From NCBI GenBank assembly GCA_014523695.1, contig JAATVS010000353.1, forward strand, positions 1 to 12,252: 12,252 nt of DNA, written 5' to 3'. This DNA comes from Nitrososphaerales archaeon TH5895 (GTDB lineage: Archaea > Thermoproteota > Nitrososphaeria > Nitrososphaerales > Nitrososphaeraceae). Positions 6,489 through 12,252 of this stretch are shown piece by piece. Below the pieces are notes generated by a model. The model was not told where the DNA came from, made no database searches, and worked only from the letters and a program-made list of their open reading frames with translations. Made by a program: the position numbers and the translations under genes. Numbering within the stretch: position 1 is the first letter of the stretch; the number at the start of each line of letters is the position of its first letter.

Positions 6489-7724
6489 ATGGAAGTGCCG
6501 ATAGATACTGGTGATACTGCTTGGATGATGATTGCTACTGGCTTGGTTCTGCTTATGACACCAGCGCTGGGCTTCTTTGAAGCAGGACTCATCAGAGGCA
6601 AAAATTCCTTGTCTGTGATGATGCAAACCTTTTCGGGTCTGGCAATTCTTTCAGTATTGTGGTTCTTAATAGGATTTACGCTGGTGTTCTCTCCGTCAAT
6701 AGGTGGAATTATTGGCGGCCTGCAATGGGCCTTCTTCAATGAGGTACCTTTTGACAGCGCTCTGGATTATGCTCCATCTATTCCTGGTGTAACATTTGCT
6801 ACATTCCAAATGATGTTTGCGGTTATAACTCCTCTACTGATCACTGGTGCATTCGCTGAACGGGTAAAGTTCAGCGGATTTGTGATTTTTATTGTGGCAT
6901 GGAGCTTCGTGGTGTATTTCCCGCTCGCACACTGGGTGTGGGGAGGAGGTTGGCTAGCTAATCTTGGAGTATATGACTTTGCAGGAGGTATTGTAATTCA
7001 TACGTCTGCAGGTTTGGCTTCAATTGCAGCAGCACTTGTCTTGGGGCGTAGAAAGAATTTTGGTCCAGATATAATGGTGCCGCATAATATCCCTCTTGCG
7101 GTTCTGGGTGCATCCTTACTTTGGTTAGGTTGGTTCGGCTTTAATGCCGGGAGTGCACTAGCATCAGGTGCCTTGGCAGCGAATGCATTCCTAGTAACCC
7201 AGATTGGAGCGGTGACATCGGCAGTAGTCTGGATTTTACTGTCATGGAAAAGATCGAAGAAACCATCTACGACCGCAGCGATCAACGGTGCTATCTGCGG
7301 TCTTGCCGGTGTGACTCCCGCTGCTGGTTTCATAACAGCACAAAGCTCATTCTTTTTAGGAATTGTGTTGGGGTTTGCTTCGTATTTTGGAATCCTCTTG
7401 ATCAAGGAAAGGTTGAAAATCGATGACGCACTCGATGTCAGTTCAGTACATGGCCTAACTGGCATAATTGGAGCGCTCGCTATTGGGTTTGTTGCAACAA
7501 CGCTTGTAAATCCGGATGGTCCTGAAGGTTTGCTTTATGGAAATGCATCTCAGTTGGCAATCCAAGCTCTAGGAGTGGCTGTAGCCGCAGGCCTGGCGTT
7601 TGTGGGAACCATAGTTATCATGAAGGTGATTGACAAGACAATTGGTCTTCGTGTTACAGAAGTTGAAGAGGATATAGGGTTAGATATTGCTCAACACGCC
7701 GAGCGAGCATATGTAGAACAATGA
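6489..7724 (+). CDS. amt: ammonium transporter of the Amt/MEP family
   Basis: This 411-residue, strongly hydrophobic protein has the eleven-helix pattern of Amt channels, which import ammonium as ammonia plus proton. Counting from the ATG at 6489, the pore residues align with E. coli AmtB: F110 and F216 for the phenylalanine gate, D163 in YDFAGG, and the twin histidines H171 (VIHTSAG) and H321 (SVHGLTG). The AFAERVKFS and FEAGLIR-type segments are typical. The C-terminal tail (about 380-411), acidic and ending in a short helix, is where PII proteins dock in this family. A longer frame starts with TTG at 6441, but its 16 extra residues resemble no family extension and cover the TATA box. Two PII genes follow, 63 and 485 bases downstream, the classic amt-glnK pairing. 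Confidence in function is very high; whether it also serves as a sensor cannot be judged. Confidence 0.95.
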   Translation: MEVPIDTGDTAWMMIATGLVLLMTPALGFFEAGLIRGKNSLSVMMQTFSGLAILSVLWFLIGFTLVFSPSIGGIIGGLQWAFFNEVPFDSALDYAPSIPGVTFATFQMMFAVITPLLITGAFAERVKFSGFVIFIVAWSFVVYFPLAHWVWGGGWLANLGVYDFAGGIVIHTSAGLASIAAALVLGRRKNFGPDIMVPHNIPLAVLGASLLWLGWFGFNAGSALASGALAANAFLVTQIGAVTSAVVWILLSWKRSKKPSTTAAINGAICGLAGVTPAAGFITAQSSFFLGIVLGFASYFGILLIKERLKIDDALDVSSVHGLTGIIGALAIGFVATTLVNPDGPEGLLYGNASQLAIQALGVAVAAGLAFVGTIVIMKVIDKTIGLRVTEVEEDIGLDIAQHAERAYVEQ

Positions 7725-7745
7725 GGCCTTGGTTATTACGAGACG

Positions 7746-7754
7746 ATATATATA
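7746..7754 (+). promoter_or_regulatory. TATA-like box between amt and the first PII gene
   Basis: ATATATATA is centred about 38 bases upstream of the TTG at 7788, so it would give a short leader of roughly 10 bases. The first PII gene may therefore have its own promoter besides read-through from amt. Confidence 0.3.
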
Positions 7755-7787
7755 CCACTCAGAATTACATATTGACGAATATTTTCT

Positions 7788-8138
7788 TTGAAAATGCTCC
7801 AAGCTATTATCAGAGCCGAGAAGATGCCAGTGGTTAAAGAGCAATTGCGGGGTATTGGGATTGGGGGTATGACCGTGTCTTCGGTCTCAGGATGGAGCAG
7901 ACAAAGGGAACTTCACTTGCAGTGGCGTGGACAACCCGTGTCATACGATCTTGTCCCTCGGATGAAGTTTGAAATCGCAGTTCCCGACGATCGAGTAGAA
8001 TTAGTAATTAGGACTATTGTAAAACATGCCCGAAGCGGAGATAGTGGAGAACAAGGGGATGGGATCATATTTCTTTCGAGTATTGAGCAAGCGATTAATA
8101 TTGCAACTCTTGAAGAAGGAGACAGAAGTTTGACCTAG
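7788..8138 (+). CDS. divergent PII signalling protein (GlnB/GlnK family), copy 1
   Basis: The 116-residue protein has the PII frame: an opening strand LQAIIRAEKM, GIGGMTVSSV, a T-loop at about 37-55, FEIAVPDD, and a B-loop before IIFLSSIEQA. PII trimers bind ATP, ADP and 2-oxoglutarate and block Amt by inserting the T-loop. Q39 (2-oxoglutarate/Mg-ATP contact in canonical PII) and R47 (the Amt-plugging Arg) are present. Y51, uridylylated in enteric PII, is V51. The B-loop reads SGDSGEQGDGI, about three residues longer than TGKIGDGK and lacking its Lys, and the Arg pair of the canonical IRIRTGE segment is replaced in AINIATLEE. Ligand binding may therefore be altered. The frame starts with TTG; an ATG two codons later (7794) is the alternative, but TTG keeps the usual MK start. 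It follows amt directly. Confidence 0.85.
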   Translation: MKMLQAIIRAEKMPVVKEQLRGIGIGGMTVSSVSGWSRQRELHLQWRGQPVSYDLVPRMKFEIAVPDDRVELVIRTIVKHARSGDSGEQGDGIIFLSSIEQAINIATLEEGDRSLT

Positions 8139-8176
8139 TATCCCTAGTAGCAGCACCATGGTTATCTCAAAAAATA

Positions 8177-8185
8177 TTATATAAG
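8177..8185 (+). promoter_or_regulatory. TATA box of the second PII gene
   Basis: TTATATAAG is centred about 29 bases upstream of the TTG start at 8210, the spacing of a leaderless archaeal promoter. It supports TTG as the true start and independent transcription of this PII gene. Confidence 0.55.
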
Positions 8186-8209
8186 AATTGGGTATACTCC
8201 AAGAGAAAG

Positions 8210-8554
8210 TTGAAACGAATTGATCTAATAATTCCGCTTGAGCGCCTCCGTGATTTGAACGATTTGTTGCACCAGCATAATGTAGGTGGACTAACCTTCT
8301 ATGATGTTAAAGGCCGCGGCCGCACAAGACAAGAGCCTGTAGCTGTGGGAAGAGGTGTAATGCGGTACGTCCCTGAATTTGGGTCACGTATGAAAGTCGA
8401 GGTTCTAGTCAGTAAGGAGAAGTTGAAGCCGCTAATAGATGATATATTGGCAAAAATAAGTACAGGTTCTCTATCAGATGGAAAGATATTTGTCTATGAT
8501 GTATTAGAGGCGTACGATATCGGCTCGAAAGAGTCAGGTGACAACGCCCTGTAA
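8210..8554 (+). CDS. glnK: PII signalling protein (GlnK-like), copy 2, with Arg-rich T-loop
   Basis: The 114-residue protein is a PII family member: MKRIDLIIPLERL at the start, GGLTFYDVKGRGR into the T-loop, RMKVEVLVSKE, the B-loop TGSLSDGKIFV (85-95) with its Lys, and a C-terminal EAYDIGSKESGD. The T-loop (about 35-58) is two residues longer than in E. coli and contains the segment GRTRQEP and an exposed R48 in VGRGV that could plug Amt. Canonical Q39 is replaced by Thr and the Arg pair of the IRIRTGE segment is absent (DIGSK), so this copy belongs to a PII subgroup different from classic GlnB. No tyrosine sits exactly at position 51; Y53 is close. The TTG start is supported by a TATA box at the leaderless distance. 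Partner is most likely the Amt encoded upstream. Confidence 0.87.
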   Translation: MKRIDLIIPLERLRDLNDLLHQHNVGGLTFYDVKGRGRTRQEPVAVGRGVMRYVPEFGSRMKVEVLVSKEKLKPLIDDILAKISTGSLSDGKIFVYDVLEAYDIGSKESGDNAL

Positions 8555-8676
8555 CATGTGATTCTTTGGTTGAACTACCAGCGATTGGTGCGCAAAATGC
8601 GTCGATTAGTTTATCTGAAACCATGAACTATACATCGCGTACTTGAAATACATTCAAGATACAATTCCTGACGACC

Positions 8677-9063
8677 ATGACGAATTTTAGCTCGCTTGAG
8701 GAAGTACTGTCACTTCCAGCTCGTAAACTTGTAGTAGCTTCAACTGAGGTAGACTTGAGCAAATCTGAGCATAGCATAGTTTTTGTACTACTGGTAGAAG
8801 AGTCTTTTGGGTCTGCGGGTGGACGCGCAGGTGGCTCTGGGAGCAGAAAGATAAGTAGGATACTTGGCTTTAAGATTCACCAGTCAATGATTTCTCTAAT
8901 AATTGATATCCGCGAGATGGATGTCATAGATCGCTTTGATGTTCCTTATAGTGCAGTTGCTTTAGATATCACTCTCTCGACTGGACAGAGATCAGTTGTT
9001 CAAGGAATAGTAGATCCTATCTTAATCGAGGAGTACATGCGAATTGTTAATACGGTTGTATGA
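8677..9063 (+). CDS. conserved-looking small protein of unknown function
   Basis: I do not recognise this 128-residue protein. It starts with a short helix (LEEVLSLP), then alternates strands (RKLVVAST, SIVFVLLVEE, ISRILGFKI, MISLIIDIRE, AVALDITLS, SVVQGIVDP) and ends in a helix (ILIEEYMRIV), giving a mixed alpha/beta protein. Residues 44-58 form a flexible Gly/Ser-rich loop (GSAGGRAGG then SGSRK) that interrupts the strand pattern and could be a ligand or phosphate loop, though it is not a recognisable Walker motif. No cysteines, signal peptide or membrane segments are present. It follows the second PII gene by 122 bases. An AT-rich GAAATACATT lies at the leaderless promoter distance upstream of its ATG. 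It is followed after 22 bases by another unknown gene, so the two may be co-transcribed. Codon use resembles that of its neighbours. Confidence 0.7.
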   Translation: MTNFSSLEEVLSLPARKLVVASTEVDLSKSEHSIVFVLLVEESFGSAGGRAGGSGSRKISRILGFKIHQSMISLIIDIREMDVIDRFDVPYSAVALDITLSTGQRSVVQGIVDPILIEEYMRIVNTVV

Positions 9064-9085
9064 CTTAATTTCTTGATCTTATTCA

Positions 9086-9457
9086 ATGTCCGAACCTGAT
9101 CATGAGGAAACGGTGGAGAATCTCGCTGCGAGTATTGAAGATCTCTTAAGAATGGGCATTATCAAATTTGATGATTCAAGTGTGATCGACCATGAAAGAG
9201 TCATCCTAACTACCCAGTTCTCGTTCATCCTCTCAAAACTGATGGAAGATCCGAACGTAATGACAGAGAATCAAGAGGCCCTTCTTAAAGCTCTCTATTT
9301 CGCGTTTCTCATCTATCTTGACGATGAACTCAAAATCCCTCGGAGGTTAACATTGGCCTTAGGGAATGACATCGAAAAATTTCAAGACGCTTCAGAATTG
9401 TCTAAATCTGTAAGAAGGTATGTTTTGGTCTTGTTTAACATAATGCGAAAGACGTGA
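9086..9457 (+). CDS. small all-helical protein of unknown function
   Basis: I do not recognise this 123-residue protein. It appears entirely helical, with likely helices at about 8-24, 35-53, 60-80, 84-100 and 104-121 and an acidic N-terminus. The central YFAFLIYLDDEL stretch is hydrophobic but followed by charge, so it is more likely a buried core helix than a membrane segment. There are no cysteines, metal-binding patterns or DNA-binding signatures that I can name. It starts 22 bases after the stop of the preceding unknown gene with no ribosome binding site visible, which suggests either co-transcription or a leaderless start from a promoter inside that gene. A regulatory or adaptor role is possible, but nothing in the sequence shows it. 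Confidence 0.7.
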   Translation: MSEPDHEETVENLAASIEDLLRMGIIKFDDSSVIDHERVILTTQFSFILSKLMEDPNVMTENQEALLKALYFAFLIYLDDELKIPRRLTLALGNDIEKFQDASELSKSVRRYVLVLFNIMRKT

Positions 9458-9553
9458 CCTCAAATTTTGGATGTGGAACCAGTTTAATTGTGACTGTATG
9501 GGACTGAAATACTGAAATCGATATTACAAGTATTCTTGCTACTTAGGTAATAG

Positions 9554-9564
9554 TTTTTATAAAG
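9554..9564 (+). promoter_or_regulatory. TATA box of the gene at 9587
   Basis: TTTTTATAAAG is centred 28 bases upstream of the ATG at 9587, an excellent match in both sequence and spacing to a leaderless archaeal promoter. It fixes the start and shows that this gene is transcribed on its own. Confidence 0.65.
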
Positions 9565-9586
9565 TGGAAAAGAACACGAGTCTAAA

Positions 9587-10012
9587 ATGTCATTACTGCG
9601 CGAATCAGGCGAGATCTCTACACGTGATAAGGACAACGACCTACCGCCATATGGTGCCCTTGACTACTTTCAGATGCATTTCATAGTTATGGGTAGTGTT
9701 AGCAACCCTTCTGAGTTGATCGCAAAATGCAAGGCGAGCACAGTTGGTCATTTTTCTAAGAAGCATGTAGTAAAAATAAATTGGGAAGGGGGAAAGATTG
9801 CTGAGATAGTGAGTAGAGACCGACAATTAGATAGTTATCTTAGAAATGTATTGCTTAAAGAAGGCGAAATTTATATCGACCCGCTAGAAGATCACGTTCG
9901 TGTTTACGGAAAATGGAAGCATCAACAGGAATTAGGTCTGTATGAAGAGCTTGTCCAAACAATGGATCGAATCTGTTACCATATCAAAGCAATTATGAAC
10001 AAGCAAAAGTAG
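9587..10012 (+). CDS. small soluble protein of unknown function
   Basis: I do not recognise this 141-residue protein. After a polar N-terminus rich in charge (about 1-22), strands are likely at FQMHFIVMGS (28-37), KHVVKINWEG (59-68), GEIYIDPLE and HVRVYGKW (93-110), with helices at 41-52 and 79-91 and a long C-terminal helix (112-139). The compact alpha/beta core with a long terminal helix is typical of small cytoplasmic domains. C49 and C130 are the only cysteines. A strong leaderless promoter precedes it, 130 bases after the previous gene, so it is a separate transcription unit. A run of six T (10102-10107) downstream may end the transcript. It closes the block that begins with amt, but a link to nitrogen control rests on position only. 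Confidence 0.72.
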   Translation: MSLLRESGEISTRDKDNDLPPYGALDYFQMHFIVMGSVSNPSELIAKCKASTVGHFSKKHVVKINWEGGKIAEIVSRDRQLDSYLRNVLLKEGEIYIDPLEDHVRVYGKWKHQQELGLYEELVQTMDRICYHIKAIMNKQK

Positions 10013-10230
10013 GTTGATAGTACGTTTGAAATGGATTAGGTTAAGCATAATGAACACAATTCATTCTTGCGTGCATGCCTCTGTTAAAATTAATCAAGGA
10101 ATTTTTTCAAACGAACCAGATAGATAGTTCTGAAGTAAAACAGTGTTAAGACCTAAAAAAGAACAGAAGTGAGAAAAAGATTCTGCTTCGGCGTGCTTGC
10201 CTATTCGGATCCGGATTACAATATCTCACA

Positions 10231-10284
10231 CTTACGCTTTTCTCCAAGCGGATCATGTGGGATGCGTATTCACAATCGCGTAAG
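10231..10284. repeat. inverted repeat, seven-base arms with an inner hairpin
   Basis: CTTACGC (10231-10237) is the exact reverse complement of GCGTAAG (10278-10284). Between the arms, CGCTT (10235-10239) could alternatively pair with AAGCG (10246-10250) around a six-base loop. The two foldings share bases and exclude each other, as in a switch, though chance is possible. Confidence 0.4.
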
Positions 10285-10303
10285 ATGTTGCTAAACACCA
10301 TTC

Positions 10304-10337
10304 AATTCTAAACCTTCGACCGAAGACTAGTAGAATT
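10304..10337. repeat. nested inverted repeat
   Basis: AATTCTA (10304-10310) pairs with TAGAATT (10331-10337), and inside it CTTCG (10314-10318) pairs with CGAAG (10321-10325). Together they form a 34-base two-part hairpin with a small internal loop. It begins 20 bases after the previous inverted repeat ends. No known element is recognised. Confidence 0.45.
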
Positions 10338-10544
10338 ATCTCATACGGACTGAATGACCACTATATTCCACCCCCAGACCAACGTTTTGGCAAGTCTGAT
10401 GCACCATTAAATTTATCAAGATGTTCTGATAGGTTATGCTTAATGTTCTCTTTTTTGATGGTGATCCATCTAAGGCTCCACTACATTTCAGTGAAGGTCG
10501 CATGAGATTACTACCTAGTATTATGCATATCCTCAAAACACGTT

Positions 10545-10563
10545 AAAAAAACCTAATTTTTTT
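10545..10563 (+). terminator. possible terminator, A7 then T7
   Basis: Seven A, the sequence CCTAA and seven T form an AT-only inverted repeat with a T run, which can stop archaeal RNA polymerase on either strand. No gene ends nearby on the plus strand, so it could terminate an RNA from the hairpin region before it. Confidence 0.25.
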
Positions 10564-10707
10564 CATCGACATCTTATTCCAATGCAAGACATCAAATTGC
10601 TTTGATCCGCTCCTCCACAATTTGCAGTAATGAGTTTTAGTGCACAGGAAATATAGTGCTAGTAGTTGATACCGCGCAAATCCTTCTTTCACCACCATCT
10701 GGGTTAT

Positions 10708-10729
10708 GTGATTATGATTGCATAATCGT
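10708..10729. repeat. hairpin, seven base pairs with a four-base loop
   Basis: GATTATG (10710-10716), loop ATTG and CATAATC (10721-10727) form a perfect stem that two G-U pairs could extend on the outside. Its role is unknown. Confidence 0.45.
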
Positions 10730-11071
10730 TGATATCCGGTTCGACCTTATGCTATTTTGAACAATTCTGTCGGGGTTAGCTGTGTTCCAGATTGAGTATT
10801 CATCGTATCCTGTTACAAAAGGCAGTTTATCTTTCCAAGAGCAATGCGCTCCTGAAACTCCGATTAATTCAGCTTGATGATTCGCGGAGGGATTGCTGAG
10901 CTGTTATGCCTTGTTAAATCATAGCCACTGTTGTTCATTTGCTATTTGCAGCCCCTGGGGGGGGGTCTTATGTAAATTTCTACGTTAAATCCATGAATCA
11001 TTTTTACATTCTTGGGAAGGCTAGTCACAAAAATTTGAGAATGATAGATATTAATTACATCTTTCCCATAT

Positions 11072-11077
11072 GGGGAG
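11072..11077 (+). promoter_or_regulatory. possible ribosome binding site, start-deciding
   Basis: GGGGAG lies seven bases before the ATG at 11085, a workable Shine-Dalgarno spacing in archaea. It overlaps the alternative in-frame ATG at 11070 and so favours 11085. Confidence 0.35.
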
Positions 11078-11084
11078 TCACAAG

Positions 11085-12252
11085 ATGGATCGTTCAAGAT
11101 CAGAAGTCAATACTCTTGAAAATGCTCAGTCAGTTCACGCAATCAAATATCCAGAGGATCTAGTTACAAAAATAAGAAATGGCAAACTGAAAATCGCAGT
11201 ATATGGACTTGGGCATGTGGGTGCGCCGCTGGCTGCTACTTGGATAAGAGCCGGTGCCTATGTTATTGGGATTGATAAATCTGAGAAGGTCAGAGAATAC
11301 GCCCGAGAAGGAAAAACCCAGATTCCGGAGCCTCACGTTGATGAGGCATTTTCGACAGGACTCAACGAGAATCGATTTTTGGTGTATGATGACCCTGTGG
11401 CTGCATCAACGGATTCATTTTTCAAGATGATTTGTGTTCCTGTGATGGCGGAAAATGCAACTGCAAATCTACAGGCTGTCGAGGATGTCGCGTCTTCTAT
11501 AGCCATTGGCCTTAAGCGTGGCGATGTGGTTGCATTAACACCTAGCGTTCCTCCTGGAACAACTGAGGACTTTCTCTTACCGATCCTCGAAGATAAATCT
11601 CGATTCGAGTGCGAAAGAGACTTTTTTGTGGTATACAATCCCGAGAGGATATACGAGGGTAGGGCTATACACGATATCGAGCATGGATACCCAGCAATTG
11701 TGGCAGGAGTTGGACCCCAGAGCTTGAAAGTTGCTTCAGTAATATATCAAATAATCTTCAAACAGGGCGTAATCAAACTTTCGTCGCCAAGAACAGCAGA
11801 ATTCGAGAAGCTAATTGAAGGTGTCTACAGAGACGTGAACATCGCTCTTGCCAACGAATTGGCTATGATTTCAGAGAGGATAGGCGTAGATTTCTGGGAG
11901 GCCAGAAATGCAGCTAATTCCCAATCATATTGCCATCTTCACAGACCTGGGATAGGCGTAGGAGGGGCATGTATACCGGTATATCCTCAGTTTGTCCTTG
12001 ATATTGCTAATAAAGAGAATATTGAATCGCCAATTACCAAACATGGTCGCCTCGTCAATGACCGAATGCCTACATATGCAGTAAACGAAGCTTTGAATGC
12101 TTGTCAAAGGATCCAAACTAAGAGAAAGAATCTCAAGGATTATAAAGTCACACTTCTAGGATTAGCCTTTAGGGGAGGCGTTTCCGATACCAGACTGTCT
12201 CCTACATACAAAGTAATTGAAGAACTTTCTAAGAAAGGAGTAAAGAATATTC
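11085..12252 (+). CDS. nucleotide-sugar dehydrogenase (UDP-glucose/GDP-mannose/UDP-ManNAc dehydrogenase family), 3' end outside window
   Basis: The 389 codons present encode an NAD-dependent enzyme that oxidises the C6 hydroxyl of a nucleotide sugar to a uronic acid, supplying cell-surface or glycoprotein glycans. Landmarks are a Rossmann loop GLGHVG (41-46) with VIGIDK following, TPSVPPGTTE (152-161), YNPERIYEGRAIHDI (184-198), a substrate helix with K242 and RDVNIALANELA (249-260), and GIGVGGACIPVYP (289-301) with the catalytic C296. LGLAFRGGVSDTRLSP (358-373) begins the C-terminal domain. GVGGxCIPV places it nearer WecC-type UDP-ManNAc dehydrogenases than UDP-glucose dehydrogenases (GFGGSCFPKD). 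Two usual residues differ: His before the catalytic Cys region is Ala, and the Asn of the K-x-x-E-N motif is Gly246. About 35 residues precede the Rossmann strand. The frame is open to the window edge; about 30-60 residues are probably missing. Confidence 0.88.
   Translation, partial: MDRSRSEVNTLENAQSVHAIKYPEDLVTKIRNGKLKIAVYGLGHVGAPLAATWIRAGAYVIGIDKSEKVREYAREGKTQIPEPHVDEAFSTGLNENRFLVYDDPVAASTDSFFKMICVPVMAENATANLQAVEDVASSIAIGLKRGDVVALTPSVPPGTTEDFLLPILEDKSRFECERDFFVVYNPERIYEGRAIHDIEHGYPAIVAGVGPQSLKVASVIYQIIFKQGVIKLSSPRTAEFEKLIEGVYRDVNIALANELAMISERIGVDFWEARNAANSQSYCHLHRPGIGVGGACIPVYPQFVLDIANKENIESPITKHGRLVNDRMPTYAVNEALNACQRIQTKRKNLKDYKVTLLGLAFRGGVSDTRLSPTYKVIEELSKKGVKNI

Larger units (their letters stand above)
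10013..11084. other. long non-coding stretch of about 1.1 kb with several hairpins
   Basis: No convincing gene is seen on either strand. Features noted are a T run (10102-10107); an imperfect 12-base direct repeat (GCGTGCATGCCT at 10069-10080, GCGTGCTTGCCT at 10191-10202); inverted repeats at 10231-10284, 10304-10337, 10375-10398, 10457-10470 and 10708-10729; an A7-CCTAA-T7 sequence (10545-10563); and a run of nine G (10957-10965). A short minus-strand frame (10336-10536) has a faint resemblance to a tyrosine recombinase end. The region may hold unrecognised RNA genes, decayed genes, or a long regulatory zone before the sugar dehydrogenase. Confidence 0.5.

Noticed and set aside
6998..7465. 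A 155-codon open frame on the minus strand inside amt
   Set aside because: It lies wholly antisense to the well-supported transporter; its Pro/Ala-rich peptide is the mirror of the Gly/Ala-rich Amt coding sequence.
10738..10746. GGTTCGACC, resembling a tRNA T-loop
   Set aside because: The flanking bases do not form the T-stem, and no acceptor or anticodon arms can be built around it.
10873..10898. TGATGA followed by CTGA, a possible C/D-box guide RNA
   Set aside because: The spacing is short, the C box lacks its leading purine, and no internal C'/D' pair or terminal stem is visible.
10013..11084. Possible RNase P RNA, SRP RNA or CRISPR array in the long non-coding region
   Set aside because: None of the conserved sequence blocks of these RNAs was seen, and there are no regularly spaced repeats.
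10939..11163. A 74-codon plus-strand frame ahead of the sugar dehydrogenase
   Set aside because: It overlaps the 5' end of the dehydrogenase in another frame, starts in the G-run region, and the peptide has no recognisable features.

Overview
The window reads as archaeal chromosome, most likely from the Nitrososphaeria (Thaumarchaeota) or a close relative. The DNA is AT-rich. Several genes have an AT-rich TATA-like box centred about 28-30 bases upstream of the start codon with no Shine-Dalgarno sequence, the usual arrangement for leaderless archaeal transcripts (clearest at 5839 on the minus strand, and at 8210 and 9587 on the plus strand). The gene content (an Amt transporter followed by two PII genes, an ETF operon, and small proteins I cannot place) fits that group, but the window has no marker gene that fixes the taxonomy.

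Layout: 1-330 is non-coding. At 331-1059 lies a stand-alone HD-domain protein of the (p)ppGpp hydrolase type with no synthetase domain. At 1201-5204 there is a tight operon, etfB-etfA-fixC/X: electron transfer flavoprotein beta and alpha subunits, then a flavoprotein dehydrogenase with a FixX-like ferredoxin tail fused to it. Converging on it (5288-5839, minus) is a thioredoxin-fold redoxin. A 600-base non-coding stretch with several inverted repeats precedes an ammonium transporter (6489-7724). Two divergent PII proteins follow (7788-8138 and 8210-8554). Next come three small proteins of unknown function (8677-9063, 9086-9457, 9587-10012). A second long non-coding stretch (10013-11084) holds further hairpins and ends at a partial nucleotide-sugar dehydrogenase (11085 to the window edge).

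How the parts work together: EtfA/EtfB would pass electrons to the FixC/X-type protein and then to quinone or ferredoxin; no acyl-CoA dehydrogenase or other donor is in the window. Amt imports ammonium, and the PII proteins are expected to sense nitrogen and energy state and gate Amt through their T-loops. Both PII proteins lack nucleotide-contacting residues that are usual in bacterial PII, so their ligand response may differ. The three unknown genes follow this nitrogen block and may belong to it, but only position supports that. The points most worth a second look are the divergent PII pair, the three unknown genes, the hairpin-rich region upstream of amt, the altered flavin-site residues in EtfA, and the FixC/X fusion with a charged insertion.
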